Assembly (NCBI GenBank): GCA_022606425.2
Contig: JAHDVF020001035.1
Location: 434,001 to 498,000, forward strand
Direction: 5' to 3'
DNA length: 64,000 nt
Source of the DNA: Lepidostoma basale
Lineage: Eukaryota; Arthropoda; Insecta; Trichoptera; Lepidostomatidae
The stretch's first letter is position 1. Each line of letters begins with the position of its first letter. This document shows positions 11,461 to 21,970 of the stretch, piece after piece. The translations under genes were made by a program, and so were the position numbers. Under the pieces are notes generated by a model. The model searched no databases and was not told the DNA's origin. It was given only the letters and a program-made list of their open reading frames with translations.

Positions 11461-11559
11461 AGACATGGTTTCTGTGCCACAGATCGTCAGATCTATTAAA
11501 GGAAGAAAAATCCATAAATTATTAAAATTACTTTTAAATATAATCTACTTTCCTTCCAT

Positions 11560-11750
11560 CTTCTACTTCTTCTACTTCTTCAGCCTGTATTGGCCGTCCA
11601 CTCCTGGACGTAGGCCTCCTCTCGCATTTTCCATTCTCTTCTATTCTGAGCGATGCGCATCCAGGCTCTTCCCGTACTTTTCCGGACATCGTCGCGCCAA
11701 CGCAACTGTGGGCGCCCAACTCCACACTTTGCCGTCCTTGGCCGTCCTTC
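11560..11750 (-). mobile_element. Retrotransposon fragment (GRPQLRW family, 3' end)
   Basis: Almost the same sequence as 35040-35210 on the same strand: TTCTACTTCTTCAGCCTGTA, then GACGTAGGCCTCCTCTCGCA and CGTCGCGCCAACGCAACTG. Only the last ~190 bp of the element remain. Confidence 0.8.
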
Positions 11751-12129
11751 CATATGTTATTTAATTTTTATTATATTACGTCATGCGGGTGTTAGTAAGT
11801 AAGAGTCACGGCCCTGACCATAAAGGTTATTTTAAACACGGCCATTTATTTAAGTACGGGTACAATCATGTAAATGCGCACATTAAAATACATATTCACT
11901 TTAATGCAAAGCTTATTCCAAAACATATAAAAACGGTCCCGGTTCGGGGTGGCCATAAACAATAAAAATCGTTCGAATTTCAAATTTCCTTTTTACTCGT
12001 ATGTGACACGAAACGGCAGACGTTCAGTGAATACATTAATGTTAACATTCGCAGTTCAGGACAAATTATTAAAAAGGTGGCACGTAATATTTTTAGGTTT
12101 AATTGAAAACTCCACATTCATTATTCATA

Positions 12130-12225
12130 TATCGGGTGGTGGTCTACGGGATTGAATGATTTGGCTCCTGACTCAGATGACTTGGGTTCGAGCCTGGAAA
12201 CGACCCGATTCCTTCTTCATGATAA
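12130..12225 (+). repeat. Possible tRNA-like SINE head
   Basis: GGTGGTCTACGG followed ~50 bp later by GACTTGGGTTCGAGCCTGG resembles an A box plus B box of a tRNA-derived SINE different from the main family. The cloverleaf cannot be drawn well. Confidence 0.3.
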
Positions 12226-12281
12226 TGAGCCATTTTTCGCTTATAATAAATATTGTAAAATAAATTCTTACACTATTTAGT

Positions 12282-12735
12282 AATTTATTGTTTCTTGAAC
12301 AATGATGTAAAACTCCATATTAAATAATTAAAAACTAACTAACTAACCATCACGCCGTCTCCCCGAAAGGGTAGGCAGAAAGAATGGACTGTCACACTTT
12401 TAATGATGCGGCATTCCATCCTTCTCCACCCATCCACAAAATAAATCTCAAACAAATAATATAAAATACAATGATATAAAATAAAATAACAAAGTAAAAA
12501 TAATTTAACACAAAATGTTCTTTACTTTGTTCTTTGTTTTGTTTTAAAATGTTTTAAAATGTTCTTTAATTAATACGAATGAAAATGTCAGTTCTATAGA
12601 AGTTTTATTATATTATATGGGAATGCCATGTTTTGCTCTTCTAGGGCATTATCTTAGAAGAGGGAAACATGTTATTCTCATAAAATATAATAAAACTTCT
12701 AGAAAACTGATGTTTTCATTCATAGTAACTCTTAA
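12282..12735. repeat. Foldback element FB-A, copy 4, with nested insertion
   Basis: The outer end TTTATTGTTTCTTGAACAAT at 12284 and the inner arms at 12566-12735 belong to one copy. Between them lie the RTE-like tail (12334-12403) and AT-rich sequence up to ~12562. The right arm carries GGGAAACATGTTATTCTC. Confidence 0.75.
12334..12403 (-). mobile_element. RTE-like 3' end, 70-bp relic
   Basis: ACTAACTAACTAACCATCAC, then GCCGTCTCCCCGAAAGGGTA and GGCAGAAAGAATGGACTG: the inverted 3' terminus with its (TTAG)n tail. Confidence 0.85.
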
Positions 12736-13175
12736 GTTAGTCTTTTTTACAAAAAAAATATATTATACATAACTTATTTAATTAAAAAAAAGTTATTTGG
12801 CTACGACCATTCCAGTCCAACCTTTGCTGTCTTTCATATCTGAAAATATCCTCTACTTCGCATATCTCTTTTAATCCACCACCAAAATAGAGATATTTTG
12901 CAATACATAATTAACCTCACTGAACTCATCCTCGTGGAAGACCTCTTAGAAGATGAAAACACAGCTAGGAATTCACCTCACAGGAGGATCGACAAACAGA
13001 ACAGATCATGACAACATAGGTCAATGGCAAAAAAAAGAAATATTCGTTTTTATTTTATTTTCATTATTTTTAGACAAACAGTGGTAATACTGTATTCCCA
13101 TTAATATGCTACTCATGCTGGGACAAATAGACAATTTACATACTTTATAATTAAAACATACAAATATACAACTAT
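12736..13175. other. Intron sequence with faint retroelement traces
   Basis: 12790-12960 on the minus strand faintly resembles the WGRQRRR retrotransposon family (a GAGGATATTTTCAGATATG region). Nothing else was seen. Confidence 0.35.
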
Positions 13176-13179
13176 CGTA

Positions 13180-13400
13180 AACCATTCAAGAAATATCAAA
13201 ACACAGACTTATAAGCTAAAACATAGACATACAAACCAAAAAATATTACAAAGTATACAAAATCATTCAGAAAATATCAAAATACAGACTGAAAAACTAA
13301 AACATATTACAAAGATTACAAACTTATAAAAACATTTAGGGAATATCAATATACAGACTTAGAAACTAACACATCTTACAAAACATTACACATCACCTTT
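13180..13400 (+). repeat. Degenerate tandem repeat, ~70-80 bp units
   Basis: Three diverged units share AATATCAAAACACAGACTTA, AAGCTAAAACAT and TATTACAAAG at about 13191, 13273 and 13340. Spacing is uneven (about 82 and 67 bp). No coding potential. Confidence 0.6.
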
Positions 13401-13980
13401 TATCATCAATATAAAGAACAAAAATAAAACTTTTGCAAGATTAAATGTGGGTTTAATTTTAAAATGTGTTGATGTTTGGACTATATCTAGAAATAGTATT
13501 AGTAATTTCCAATTTTGGAAGGATTTCAAAGGGTGTTATATTCGTCTGGGAATACAGGTCTTTAATATGGGTATACCATGGTAAACTAAAAAAAATTATA
13601 ATAGTGGAAAACCCCCAGATACATGAAAGATATCAAAGGTGCGAGTGGATCATGGAGAAGTAAATGGAACGAAGCAGAGGTGTGGATAGTAAGTATCGTA
13701 GTCTGAATAGTATTCCAGTAATATGTGCAATATGTGCAATATCTGCATGTTAAGTCCATTACAGTAATTATCATTACTAATCAGTAACCATTACTAATCA
13801 GTTATCCTAAGTATTTGGTAACGTTCTTTTTTTAGTTGATCGCTGCCAAAAGTAATGGTCAAATCGTCATCCATATTATTGCTTAAGAGCGGGTAGTGGG
13901 TTTTTTCGTGTTAAGTCTGAGCCACTCCGCCAGATAAACCACATCCTTTTGAATTTTGCATTTCAAATTTAGGAGGTCAC

Positions 13981-14260
13981 AACAACAACAACAACAACAA
14001 CAAACCATCACGCCGTTTCCCCACAGGGGTAGGCAGAGAGAATGGACCGCCACACTACTCTATCCTGGCAAACCTCTCTAGCTTCCTCCACATTCATACA
14101 ACGAGTCATACACGCACGTCGATTGTTCCGACTTCTAACATGACCAACCTTAAAAATTTGATTAATTTGGTCATGCCATGTTTTCCTCGGTCTGCCTCGA
14201 CTTCGTACCCCATTTACATCATTAACGTATACTTTCTTAACCATTCTTTCTCCATCCAGG
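13981..14260 (-). mobile_element. RTE-like 3' fragment with (TTG)n tail
   Basis: A 78-codon minus-strand frame reads MVKKVYVNDVNGVRSRGRPR and TWHDQINQIFKVGHV, ending SAYPCGETA just before the tail. The tail is (AAC)n on the plus strand, so this subfamily ends in (TTG)n rather than (TTAG)n. The plus-strand copy at 18352 has the same tail. Confidence 0.85.
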
Positions 14261-14514
14261 AGGTCACGACTACATTAAAACCAAATGACTACATTAGAAC
14301 CAAAGGCAGGTTATTATAATACAATGATGCTTAGTTGTTTAAATATAAAACAAATAAAAAGAGAGAAAAAAAACTGTTAATTCGATCAAAACTAAATTAT
14401 TCAATCAATTTGCACGGTTATTGGCGTTTACGTTAAAAACCAATTGGGATCAAAAACTCATTTTTATACTTAATTGATAATTTGTACATTTGTTGATTGG
14501 TTGAAGCTGTGCCG

Positions 14515-14850
14515 GCTCTGAATTCGATTGCGTATTTTGTAACTCGAATCAAGCAACTCTTGCGTCACAACGAGATGAATGTACCACGATTTATAGCCGG
14601 CAAAAGCCATCATGACCGAATAAGAAATACGGAAATCCGAATAATTTGTGAGGTTGAAGACATTTTCAAATGGGGGTGCCAAAGAAGTAGATCCTGGAAC
14701 AAAATAGCAACCCAAAAGAGCTCGAGACAGTCTATCAGTGTGTTACCGACCACCGAAAAGATGGTGAGGTATGTGGCGACCCACTTCCCAGAAGGACGAA
14801 GATGCAAAAAACAACAGGTCATCAGCCTATAAGAAGAAGAAAAATATGGT
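14515..14850 (+). mobile_element. Retrotransposon fragment (WGRQRRR family)
   Basis: The 111-codon plus-strand frame has HDRIRNTEIRIICEVEDIFK, WGCQRSRSW and a decayed PPGR region, ending in EEEK-type GAAGAA repeats. It is a truncated C-terminal end of the same family as at 1425 and 28535. Confidence 0.75.
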
Positions 14851-14914
14851 ACCTTTGTAATGTAATACATAATTCCTCAATTATAAATTTCGTAGTTGAA
14901 AATGTAAACCCCTT

Positions 14915-15290
14915 AAATAGTCCGAAACACTATGATACCTTAACATTTTAAACTGTTAAATTAATTCACTTTGTTTAATGTATCACAATTGTATTTTACT
15001 TTACGCGACAGCTATTTCGTCAACCTATGTTGACATCATCAGTTGTTACAATATTATATCGAATGTCAAATTTTCAGGATTTTTCGAACCTTTGTGTGTA
15101 TTTGTTTCTATGTCAATTTGGATAATTTCTTTAAAGACAAAATTTGACATTTGATGTATTATTGTAACACCTGATGATGTCAACATAGGTTGACGAAACA
15201 GCTGTCGCGTAAAATAAAATACAATTGTGATACTTAAAACAAAGTTATTAAATTTCACAGTTTTAAACCCTTTAAGTAACATTCCATGAA
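14915..15290. repeat. Foldback element FB-B, copy 2, best hammerhead-like copy
   Basis: Outer arms AAACTGTTAAATTAA and inverse, then TTTTACTTTACGCGACAGC and inverse. Plus strand 15170-15206: CTGATGA, hairpin GTCAAC/GTTGAC, GAAAC, AGCT, GTC. Minus strand 15042-15007: CTGATGA, GTCAAC/GTTGAC, GAAAT, AGCT, GTC. Both arms keep the catalytic-core order of a type I hammerhead with a 2-3 bp stem III. Confidence 0.8.
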
Positions 15291-15612
15291 ATTTCAAATG
15301 ATCACGATATTTTAATTTGTTTTTTTTTTAAATCAAATTTTAAAAGTTTACGAACCGCCCTGTAACGTTGTTTCATGATACTTATTATGCCCCACATTTG
15401 AATTTAGTTAGCAGGGACGTTGCCATATATTTTATAATAAATCTTTATTTCAGACACCGTAACGCCTATAAATGATGACAGTTCAGATGGTTGTATTAAT
15501 ATTGAATTATTTCTAGTTGTACGTTTTAATTAAAGTCTACAGTAAAGTATTTTACATAACAAAATTTAAATACGATTGTACAGATTTTCGATGTCACCTA
15601 TAATTAAACAAG

Positions 15613-16560
15613 CAACTAACTAAGCATCACGGCGTCTCCTAGAAGGGGTTGGCAGAAATAATTGATCCTCAGACTGTCTTTCCTGACACTCCTCTCGAGA
15701 CCTCGAACATTTATACATCGTGTCATGCACGCACGTCGATTTCTCTGACTCTTCACGTGGCAGATTTGATCGTGAGTTTCCTTTGGTCATCCAATATTTA
15801 TTTTTCTGTTTAAATCGTTAACAAATACATACTTTTATCGCCATTCTATCTTTATTATTTCTCTCCAATGTATCTAAACCATGTATTTAAAGTATCTTAA
15901 TGACCCTTCCATAATTTTGTTCATTACACACATTCGCACTGTTTTAATTTTTTTGTAGTGTCATGTGATACTCTATTATATACGAATTGACCACACATTC
16001 GTCTAGAACAGTGGTTCTCAAAGTCGTCCGTAGTACGGACTCCCAGGGGTCCCTGGGATCTTTCAGGGGGTCCGCGGAATTTTTTCTTTGTCGACCTTTT
16101 TTAGCTCATTCGCGAAAATCGGCCGGTCGAAATCGTCGACGACCTTTTTTTTAGCTTAACAGCGACTTCCCGTCAGTAGAATTCGGCGGCGACCATATTT
16201 GTTTAGCGCCTTTGGAAAAATTGAATATCCGATTTTTCGAATGAGCTAAAAAAAAATTATCGATGCCGAATTCTACTGGCCGAAAATCGATGTCGAACTA
16301 AAAAAAAGGTCGCCAACGAAAAATATCCTATATAATTTATTACGTAACTTTTATAATAATAAAAAACTCTCACAATTTTTTTAGGTGAATTTGTAAAATA
16401 AAACAATATTACAAAAGTAAGGGGTCCGCACAAAATAATAAAAATTAGGGGTTCACGGGACAAAAAAAAATTGGGAACCACTGGTCTTGAAGATATAATA
16501 TATTCTGCATTTATTATACCTTCACCCTTCTTCTGTCAATTTTCTGGTGTTTTCGGAAAC
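15613..16560 (-). mobile_element. RTE-like 3' fragment split by a hAT element
   Basis: Decayed minus-strand copy: AAGCATCACGGCGTCTCC at the 3' end, CATGCACGCACGTCGATTTC, and the SLRRMCG-coding block next to the hAT insertion at 16009-16483. RTE sequence resumes after 16491. Many frameshifts. Confidence 0.75.
16009..16483. mobile_element. hAT-type non-autonomous element, copy 1
   Basis: Terminal inverted repeats CAGTGGTTCTC and GGGAACCACTG, flanked by an imperfect 8-bp target duplication (GTCTAGAA at 16001-16008, GTCTTGAA at 16484-16491). The 475-bp inside is semi-palindromic (GGGGTCC, TTTTTTAGCTC and AAATCGGCCGGTCG blocks) and has no transposase. Confidence 0.9.
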
Positions 16561-16640
16561 GATCTATCTGTCAGAAAATGTGATCTTTTTGACGAATGTA
16601 TAATTAATGTTTATTTGATTAATTGTTAACTTCAGAAATA

Positions 16641-16770
16641 AGTGAATGACGGGCGTGCATGACACGCTGTATGAATGTCTAGGATGATACAATTACTTGA
16701 CGATATTTTGACCGTTCATTTCTGCCTACCCCATTATAAATACGCCGTGATTTGGACTTAGTTATTTAGT
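16641..16770 (+). mobile_element. RTE-like 3' relic
   Basis: GGGCGTGCATGACACGCTGT and the end TTTCTGCCTACCCC...CGCCGTGATTTGG followed by TTAGTTATTTAGTTAA. Decayed, plus strand. Confidence 0.7.
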
Positions 16771-17370
16771 TAATACGAAATTTGATTTCTATATGCAGCA
16801 TCATGAAAAAATTTATTAATATTCTCCGAGATGAATGCTCTCGAAAAGTAATAAAATTCGATGCAGTTGGTCTCCCACATATCTCATATTGCACTCTCAT
16901 TCACTTAGCGACTTCATATGTGGGAAATTCATTTTCTCCCGCCCAATAAAATGGGTGCTAGGGGAGTGTGGGACTTTATGAGAAAAACAAAGTGCTCATC
17001 ATCATAAGATGAATAACTCAGAGTTATGTATGAACGTGAGTCCTTTGAACCCGCTTGTGTAGAAACCGTCAAATTTCTCATTCATACCGGAATAATTGAC
17101 TCTTGAATTATACAGGACTTCTTGTACTTGAGGTTCCATATTAAAATAACCATTCATATGTAGATGGTGCACATATTGTCTATTTAATTTATGTTCCACG
17201 AATCCACAGTTTTTTTTAAATTTAGCACATAATGATCATAAGATGAATAATAATCTAAAAAGAACATTTAGTGTTTAATTGTTTTTATTTTATTATTTTA
17301 TTTCATATCATTGTATTTTACATTATTTGTTTTAGATTTATTTTGTGGGTGTTGGACGATCGAAGTGTGC
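16771..17370. other. Non-repeat intron block
   Basis: Mixed-composition sequence (16860-17200 is less AT-rich). No element signature; frames are short. It could contain conserved non-coding sequence, which only alignment to relatives could show. Confidence 0.35.
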
Positions 17371-17375
17371 GCGGG

Positions 17376-17445
17376 AGATGCCTATTGGTGGCGATGAGGT
17401 TCGCAACCCATCACACCGCGCCTCCCGCGGAACGAACAGAGAAGT
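17376..17445 (+). mobile_element. RTE-derived short element head, partial
   Basis: GTGGCGATGAGGTTCGCAAC, then CCATCACACCGCGCCTCCCG, is nearly the same as the head of the short RTE-derived element at 35932-36098. Here it runs into GAGAAGTTAGTTAG and the next RTE fragment. Confidence 0.7.
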
Positions 17446-17451
17446 TAGTTA

Positions 17452-17990
17452 GAAACTAACTAACTAACTAACCATCACGCCGTCTCCCCGAAGGGGTAGG
17501 CAGAAAGCATGGACTGCCACACTTTTCTTTCCTGACATATTTCTCTCGCTTCCTCAACATTCATACATCGTGTCATGCACGCGCGTCGATTTCTCTGACT
17601 CCTCACATGGCCGACATTCAATATTTGATTTATTTGATCGTGCCACGTTTTCCACGGTCTTCCTCTATTTCTGGTTCCATTTACATCATTAAAATATAAT
17701 TTTTTTACCATTCTTTCTTCATTCATTCTTTCCATATGTCCAAACCATCTTAATGATCCTTTCATTATTTTGTTCATGACACCATCATTCGCACCTCATT
17801 CACTTCTTATATTTTCATTCGGCACTCTATCATACACAGAGTATCCACACATTCTTCTAAGAGATCTCATTTCAACTGCGTTTATTCTACTTTCATCCTT
17901 CTTTTGCCAGTTCCATGCTTCGCTTCCATACATAAGGGTCGGTAGAAGAACACCATTGTGCACTGGTAGAAGAACACCATTGTGCACATT
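17452..17990 (-). mobile_element. RTE-like 3' fragment, well preserved
   Basis: The minus strand gives YGSEAWNWQKKDESRINAVE, MRSLRRMCGYSVYDRVPNEN, a shifted frame, then MNKIMKGSLRWFGHMERMNE and the end MLSAYPFGETA. The 3' tail is (TTAG)n. Only one frameshift separates the two long frames, so this is a young copy. A short GGTAGAAGAACACCATTGTG unit is duplicated at 17939-17980. Confidence 0.9.
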
Positions 17991-18351
17991 GTGGTTAGTT
18001 AGTTAGTTTCATATGTACACTTATTTTGACGAACACGTTTCTTTTAATTAGGAATTTAATCACAAATAAAACATTTTATTCTCTTCTTCTTTCTTGTTGT
18101 AGACCTTTTGTGGTCTGTTAAATAAAGGGTTGCTTATGTGAGGTTGATTTCCACCTGTCCTACCATATTTTAAAAGATCTTCCAACATTTGAAAGCACTG
18201 AATAAATTATTTGACCAATCTTTTAACAGTTTCGATATTAAAAACGTATTATCTGATTCACTGGTTTATGAAGAATGATGTTGAATCAAATATTAAATAC
18301 TGGTGGAAAAGTTAGTTTTCTAGATGTTTCTAACTAACATCTAGAAAACTA

Positions 18352-18832
18352 ACCCTTATGTATGTAAGCGAAGCATGGAGCTGGCAGAAGAAATATGAGA
18401 GCAGAATAAATGTGGTAGAGATGATGTCCCTATGACGTATATGTGGTAGAACGATGTACGACAGAATCTCAAATGCTGATATTAGAAAGGAATGAAGAGC
18501 GAAATAAGGTATTATGAACAAAATTATGTAAGGATCGCTGCATCGGTTCAGACATATGGAGCGCATGGGTGAAGAAAGAATGGTTAAAAAAGTATACATT
18601 AACGATGTATATGGAATACGGAGTCGAGGTAGACCGAGGAAAACAAGGCATGATCAAATTAATCAAATTTTTAACGTTGATCATGTTATAAGCCGGAAGA
18701 ATCGACGTGCGAGTATGACTCGCTGTATGAATGTGGAGGAAGCTAGATAGGTATGTCAGGATAGAGTAGTGTGGCGGTCCATTCTCTCTGCCTACCCTTG
18801 TAGTGGAACGGCGTGATGGTTTGTTGTTGTTT
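18352..18832 (+). mobile_element. RTE-like 3' fragment with (TTG)n tail
   Basis: Plus strand: GAGNWQKKYESRINVVEM-like text with stops, then MERMGEERMVKKVYINDVYG and RGRPRKTRHDQINQIFNV, ending at CGGCGTGATGGTTTGTTGTT. It is the same subfamily as 13981-14260. Confidence 0.85.
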
Positions 18833-18957
18833 TCTAATTAACTTATTAACTTACCATCGCAAACATAATCACCAATGAACTACCTAATACATCCAAATTA
18901 TTATTTTCATAAATTTTAGTCGTTAATTGTTACTTCATAAATGTGTACGTGATAATA

Positions 18958-19290
18958 AGTTACTATGAAAACATTTGTTTTCTAAACGTTTTATTATAAT
19001 TTATGAGAATGACATGTTTCTCCTTTATACAATAATTTAGGGAAAAACTCCAGAATACTGAGAAGTGTTACCTAGAACCGGGTTTTAATTTTTAATTTTA
19101 TGACTATGAATGTATATAAATTATGTATATAAGAGATAGCTATTGAATTTTTTATCTGAACTTGGATTATACCTTAGAATAACGAAAAATGTCATTTCCA
19201 TATATTATAATAAAACTTCTGAAAAACGGACGTTTTCACTCATTTTATTATTTATTGTGGAGTTTTAGATCATTGTTCAAAAAATAATAA
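18958..19290. repeat. Foldback element FB-A, copy 5
   Basis: TTTTCTAAACGTTTTATTAT on the left and AATAAAACTTCTGAAAAAC on the right; outer end GTTTTAGATCATTGTTCAAA. The centre holds ~100 bp of unrelated AT-rich sequence. Confidence 0.75.
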
Positions 19291-19880
19291 ATAACTGAAG
19301 ACATTGCGTAAATAATCCAAATGATAAAATAAGCATTTAATGATGCCTCACTAAGGCACAACATTTCATTCCGCTAAAAGTTATTCATTGCACAATGCAT
19401 ACTCATAAAAAAATCACGTTTTTCCAGATTATTATTCAAAAGTGACTCAAATCTTTTGGTAAAGTGCTATCCTATCCAATAATATAATCACCTGATCGAA
19501 TGCTTTGTTGACCTCCAGAGTCAATCATTTCATAATAGTCCCCCATCTGTTCAATTCAGGTGGACTGAATGGGGATCGCATTAAATTTATGTGGGTGCAG
19601 CAAAGTCAAAGGCATTAGGTAAATGCCTTCAAACAATCAAAATTAGGTTAACATTAAATCACTTACTCAGATTTAGTAGAGCCAGAACAAAGCGAAGTTG
19701 CTCAAGGCTAAACTGTTGTTCGAATTTGAAAATTGTCTTTGTATGCAATGTTTAGGAATATCCATTATATGTTATATACGTATTAAACATACAATATCTT
19801 CTTCTTACGGTATCATGTTGGGTCCTTCAATATTAAGTATCACTAAAGATTAAACATCTGTGCTTACTATACTCCTCTGC
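19291..19880. other. Intron sequence, nothing identified
   Basis: Mixed AT-rich sequence without element hallmarks. 19330-19380 has an FB-A-like TTAATGATGCCTC centre, probably a fragment. Confidence 0.35.
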
Positions 19881-19883
19881 TTC

Positions 19884-20164
19884 TTTTTGTTATTCTGCTT
19901 TCAGTTAATTTTGATACAGCAGCTCTAACTAACTAAATAACTAACCATCACGCCATCTCCCCGGAGGGGTAGGCAGAAAGAATGGAACGCCACACTGTTC
20001 TGTCCTGACATACTTCTTTCCCTTCCTCTACATTCATAAATCTTGTCATGCATGCACGTCGATTTTTCCGACTTCTCACGTGACCGACATTCAATATTTG
20101 ATTGATTTGATCGTGCCACGTTTTTTGTTATTCTGCTTTCAGTTAATTTTGATACAGCAGCTCT
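19884..20164. repeat. 43-bp direct repeats flanking an RTE fragment
   Basis: TTTTTGTTATTCTGCTTTCA plus the following 23 bases at 19884-19926 is repeated at 20122-20164 (offset 238 bp). The RTE fragment lies exactly between, so this looks like an unusually long target-site duplication. Confidence 0.8.
19927..20121 (-). mobile_element. RTE-like 3' fragment
   Basis: AACTAACCATCACGCCATCT then CCGGAGGGGTAGGCAGAAAG on the plus strand; the minus strand encodes a broken RRACMTRFMNVEEGKEVCQD-like region. It is truncated after ~195 bp at the right-hand direct repeat. Confidence 0.85.
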
Positions 20165-20388
20165 TAAAGTTTGGATGATAAAAAAGTTGTATACTAGCAA
20201 TGTAAGTGGAAAAAGAACCCGTGTACTTCCAAGGATAGCATGGCATGACCAAATTGATAAATTATCGGCTACATTTCGATGTTTGAATGTAGAGGAATCT
20301 CGAAAGGTATGTAAATACACATCAGTATGGTGGTCCATCTTGTCTGCCTTCCCCTCTAGTAAAATGGCGTGATCTTTACTTAGTTGGT
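20165..20388 (+). mobile_element. RTE-like 3' fragment, opposite orientation
   Basis: The plus strand gives MIKKLYTSNVSGKRTRVLPR, IAWHDQIDKLSATFRCLNVE and SILSAFPSSKMA, then the AATGGCGTGATC end. It forms a tail-away pair with the preceding minus-strand copy. Confidence 0.8.
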
Positions 20389-20517
20389 TTATTTCTATCT
20401 CTTAACTTACTCTTAACTAGGATTTTGTGCTGCAACCGAACCATTTTCGATGGTTTCCTAACCAGAAACTCACTTTATTTTTTAATATATTGTACTATAT
20501 AAACAATATTTTTTGTG

Positions 20518-21065
20518 TTTATTGTTTCTTGAATATTGAGATAAAAGTCCATATTAACAATTTATACACATATTAACGTCCGTTTTCTAGATCTTTTTTT
20601 TTAAATATTTTATAGGAATGAAATTAATCAAATCAAATCAGTTTATTTCATCAATAGACATTACAAAATAAATTTTTAAGGCATCTATTGAGAACAGGTA
20701 AAATAATATATTGTGTATAGTATACTACCAGAAACGCACGAGAGATTGTTCGACATTCAAAAGACAAGATACTCTCCATAGTTAATAGTATTTGCCTTCT
20801 GAGCGTACTTTCATTAATATGAAAGACGTCGATCTCCGAGGAGACCGCGTTCAGCAAATTAATTTCTCTTCCCACCGGTGTCACCAGAGGCATGTTGGTT
20901 CTGGCGGCTGGTAGGTAAAACAATCTATGCTGACGCTCTGTATGAAATGACATGTTTCACCTTAGTAAGGCATCGAATGTACATTTGATAATGCCTGTCA
21001 GACGAAACATGTCATTTCCATAAAATAGAATAAATCATCCAGAAAACAGACGTTTTCATTCTTTT
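20518..21065. repeat. Foldback element FB-A, copy 6, with nested retroelement
   Basis: Outer end TTTATTGTTTCTTGAATATT, left arm GTCCGTTTTCTAGATC; the right arm from 20943 has GACATGTTTCACC, then GACGAAACATGTCATTTCC and CCAGAAAACAGACGTTTTCA. A jockey-like fragment fills the left arm, flanked by ATGAAAT on both sides. Confidence 0.85.
20628..20942 (-). mobile_element. Jockey-like retrotransposon 3' fragment nested in FB-A
   Basis: The minus strand reads HRLFYLPAARTNMPLVTPVG and REINLLNAVSSEIDVFHI, the last residues of a jockey-type ORF2, then a (TTTGA)n-like 3' tail at the left end. The related end at 47330 reads NLPLVMPVGRVIMTLNE. ATGAAAT flanks both ends as the likely target duplication. Confidence 0.8.
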
Positions 21066-21445
21066 TCTTCTTCTTCCTCTCTTTTCGGAGCTTGGAAAAC
21101 ATTATGGCTATTTCTACGTTAAATACAGCAATAATTCATATTCATTAAATTTTCGTTTGTAATAATTATATTTTTTTGTGTTGGTAATAGTTTTAAAAAC
21201 ATTTCGATTTTAAATTTTTGAGAAGGTTTATAAAAATAACATTCAAATAATTTTAATAAATATATTTAGTTTTATATTCTGAAATGAATTGCTGAAATAA
21301 AACAGTTTTTTTGTTCTGTTTTTATCACATTTTCATTATAAATCCTTAAAGGTTTTTACATAAAAAATGGCTTCCATTTTACTTTTCATGACTTATTGAA
21401 AAAATTGTACTCGATCTTAAGTTGGAATAACAAATGCCCGACATA
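21066..21445. other. Intron 1 end, small retroelement trace
   Basis: 21066-21135 (CTTCTTCCTCTCTTTTCGGA then ATTATGGCTATTTCTACGTT) matches a fragment at 60845-60905, a minor retroelement end. The rest is AT-rich up to the branch and pyrimidine tract of the 21474 exon. Confidence 0.5.
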
Positions 21446-21473
21446 AATCTAACCTGATTTTCTCTTGTCCTAG

Positions 21474-21557
21474 ATCCTTCATGGCGACAGCTCAGAAGAT
21501 TGGACGCTGCAAATAAAATATGTTCAGAAGAGAGACAACGGAACATACGTCTGTCAG
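21474..21557 (+). CDS. dpr: Dpr-family receptor, internal exon: Ig domain 1, strands E-F
   Basis: A 28-codon exon between TTGTCCTAG and GTAAAT. It continues the frame of the 6.4-kb exon at phase 0 with ILHGDSSEDWTLQIKYVQ and then KRDNGTYVCQ, the D-x-G-x-Y-x-C signature that carries the second Ig1 cysteine. NGT is a possible N-glycosylation site beside that cysteine. Most Dprs have glutamate before the cysteine (YEC); here it is valine (YVC). The exon sits alone in AT-rich sequence, 15.0 kb after the previous exon and 18.1 kb before the next. Confidence 0.93.
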
Positions 21558-21852
21558 GTAAATAACTATATGAGACTAATAAATGCTGCTTCTCTTCTAT
21601 TATATACAATTGAATTATGTTCATGAAACATTTTCTTAGAAAAACATAACAAAATAAATTGAAGAATATTACATTTCAAAATTACTGTTTTTTAATAGTT
21701 GTTTTGAATAGTAATATATATTTCGTTATTACATGACAATATTCTCAAGTCTATAATAATTCAAAACCCTTTGATGGAAATAAAGATGGCCATTGGCTTT
21801 TGAGACCTGTTTGTTGCTTTCAAATGATGATGAAATATATTATTCAATGACG

Positions 21853-21970
21853 AACATCGTGGCAGAGTGGTAAATGTTATAATTGCCACATCAAAGTTCC
21901 TGGGTTTGATTCCCGAAGGTGATTATGTGATTCTTTGTCTCTGGTCTGGTAAAGAATAAAATGGTGATAA
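21853..21970 (+). mobile_element. tRNA-derived SINE, copy 2
   Basis: ATCGTGGCAGAGTGGTAA (A box), then CTGGGTTTGATTCCCGAAG (B box) and TCTCTGGTCTGGTAAAGAAT. It is truncated after the GGTGATAA of the body, where an FB-A copy begins. Confidence 0.8.
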
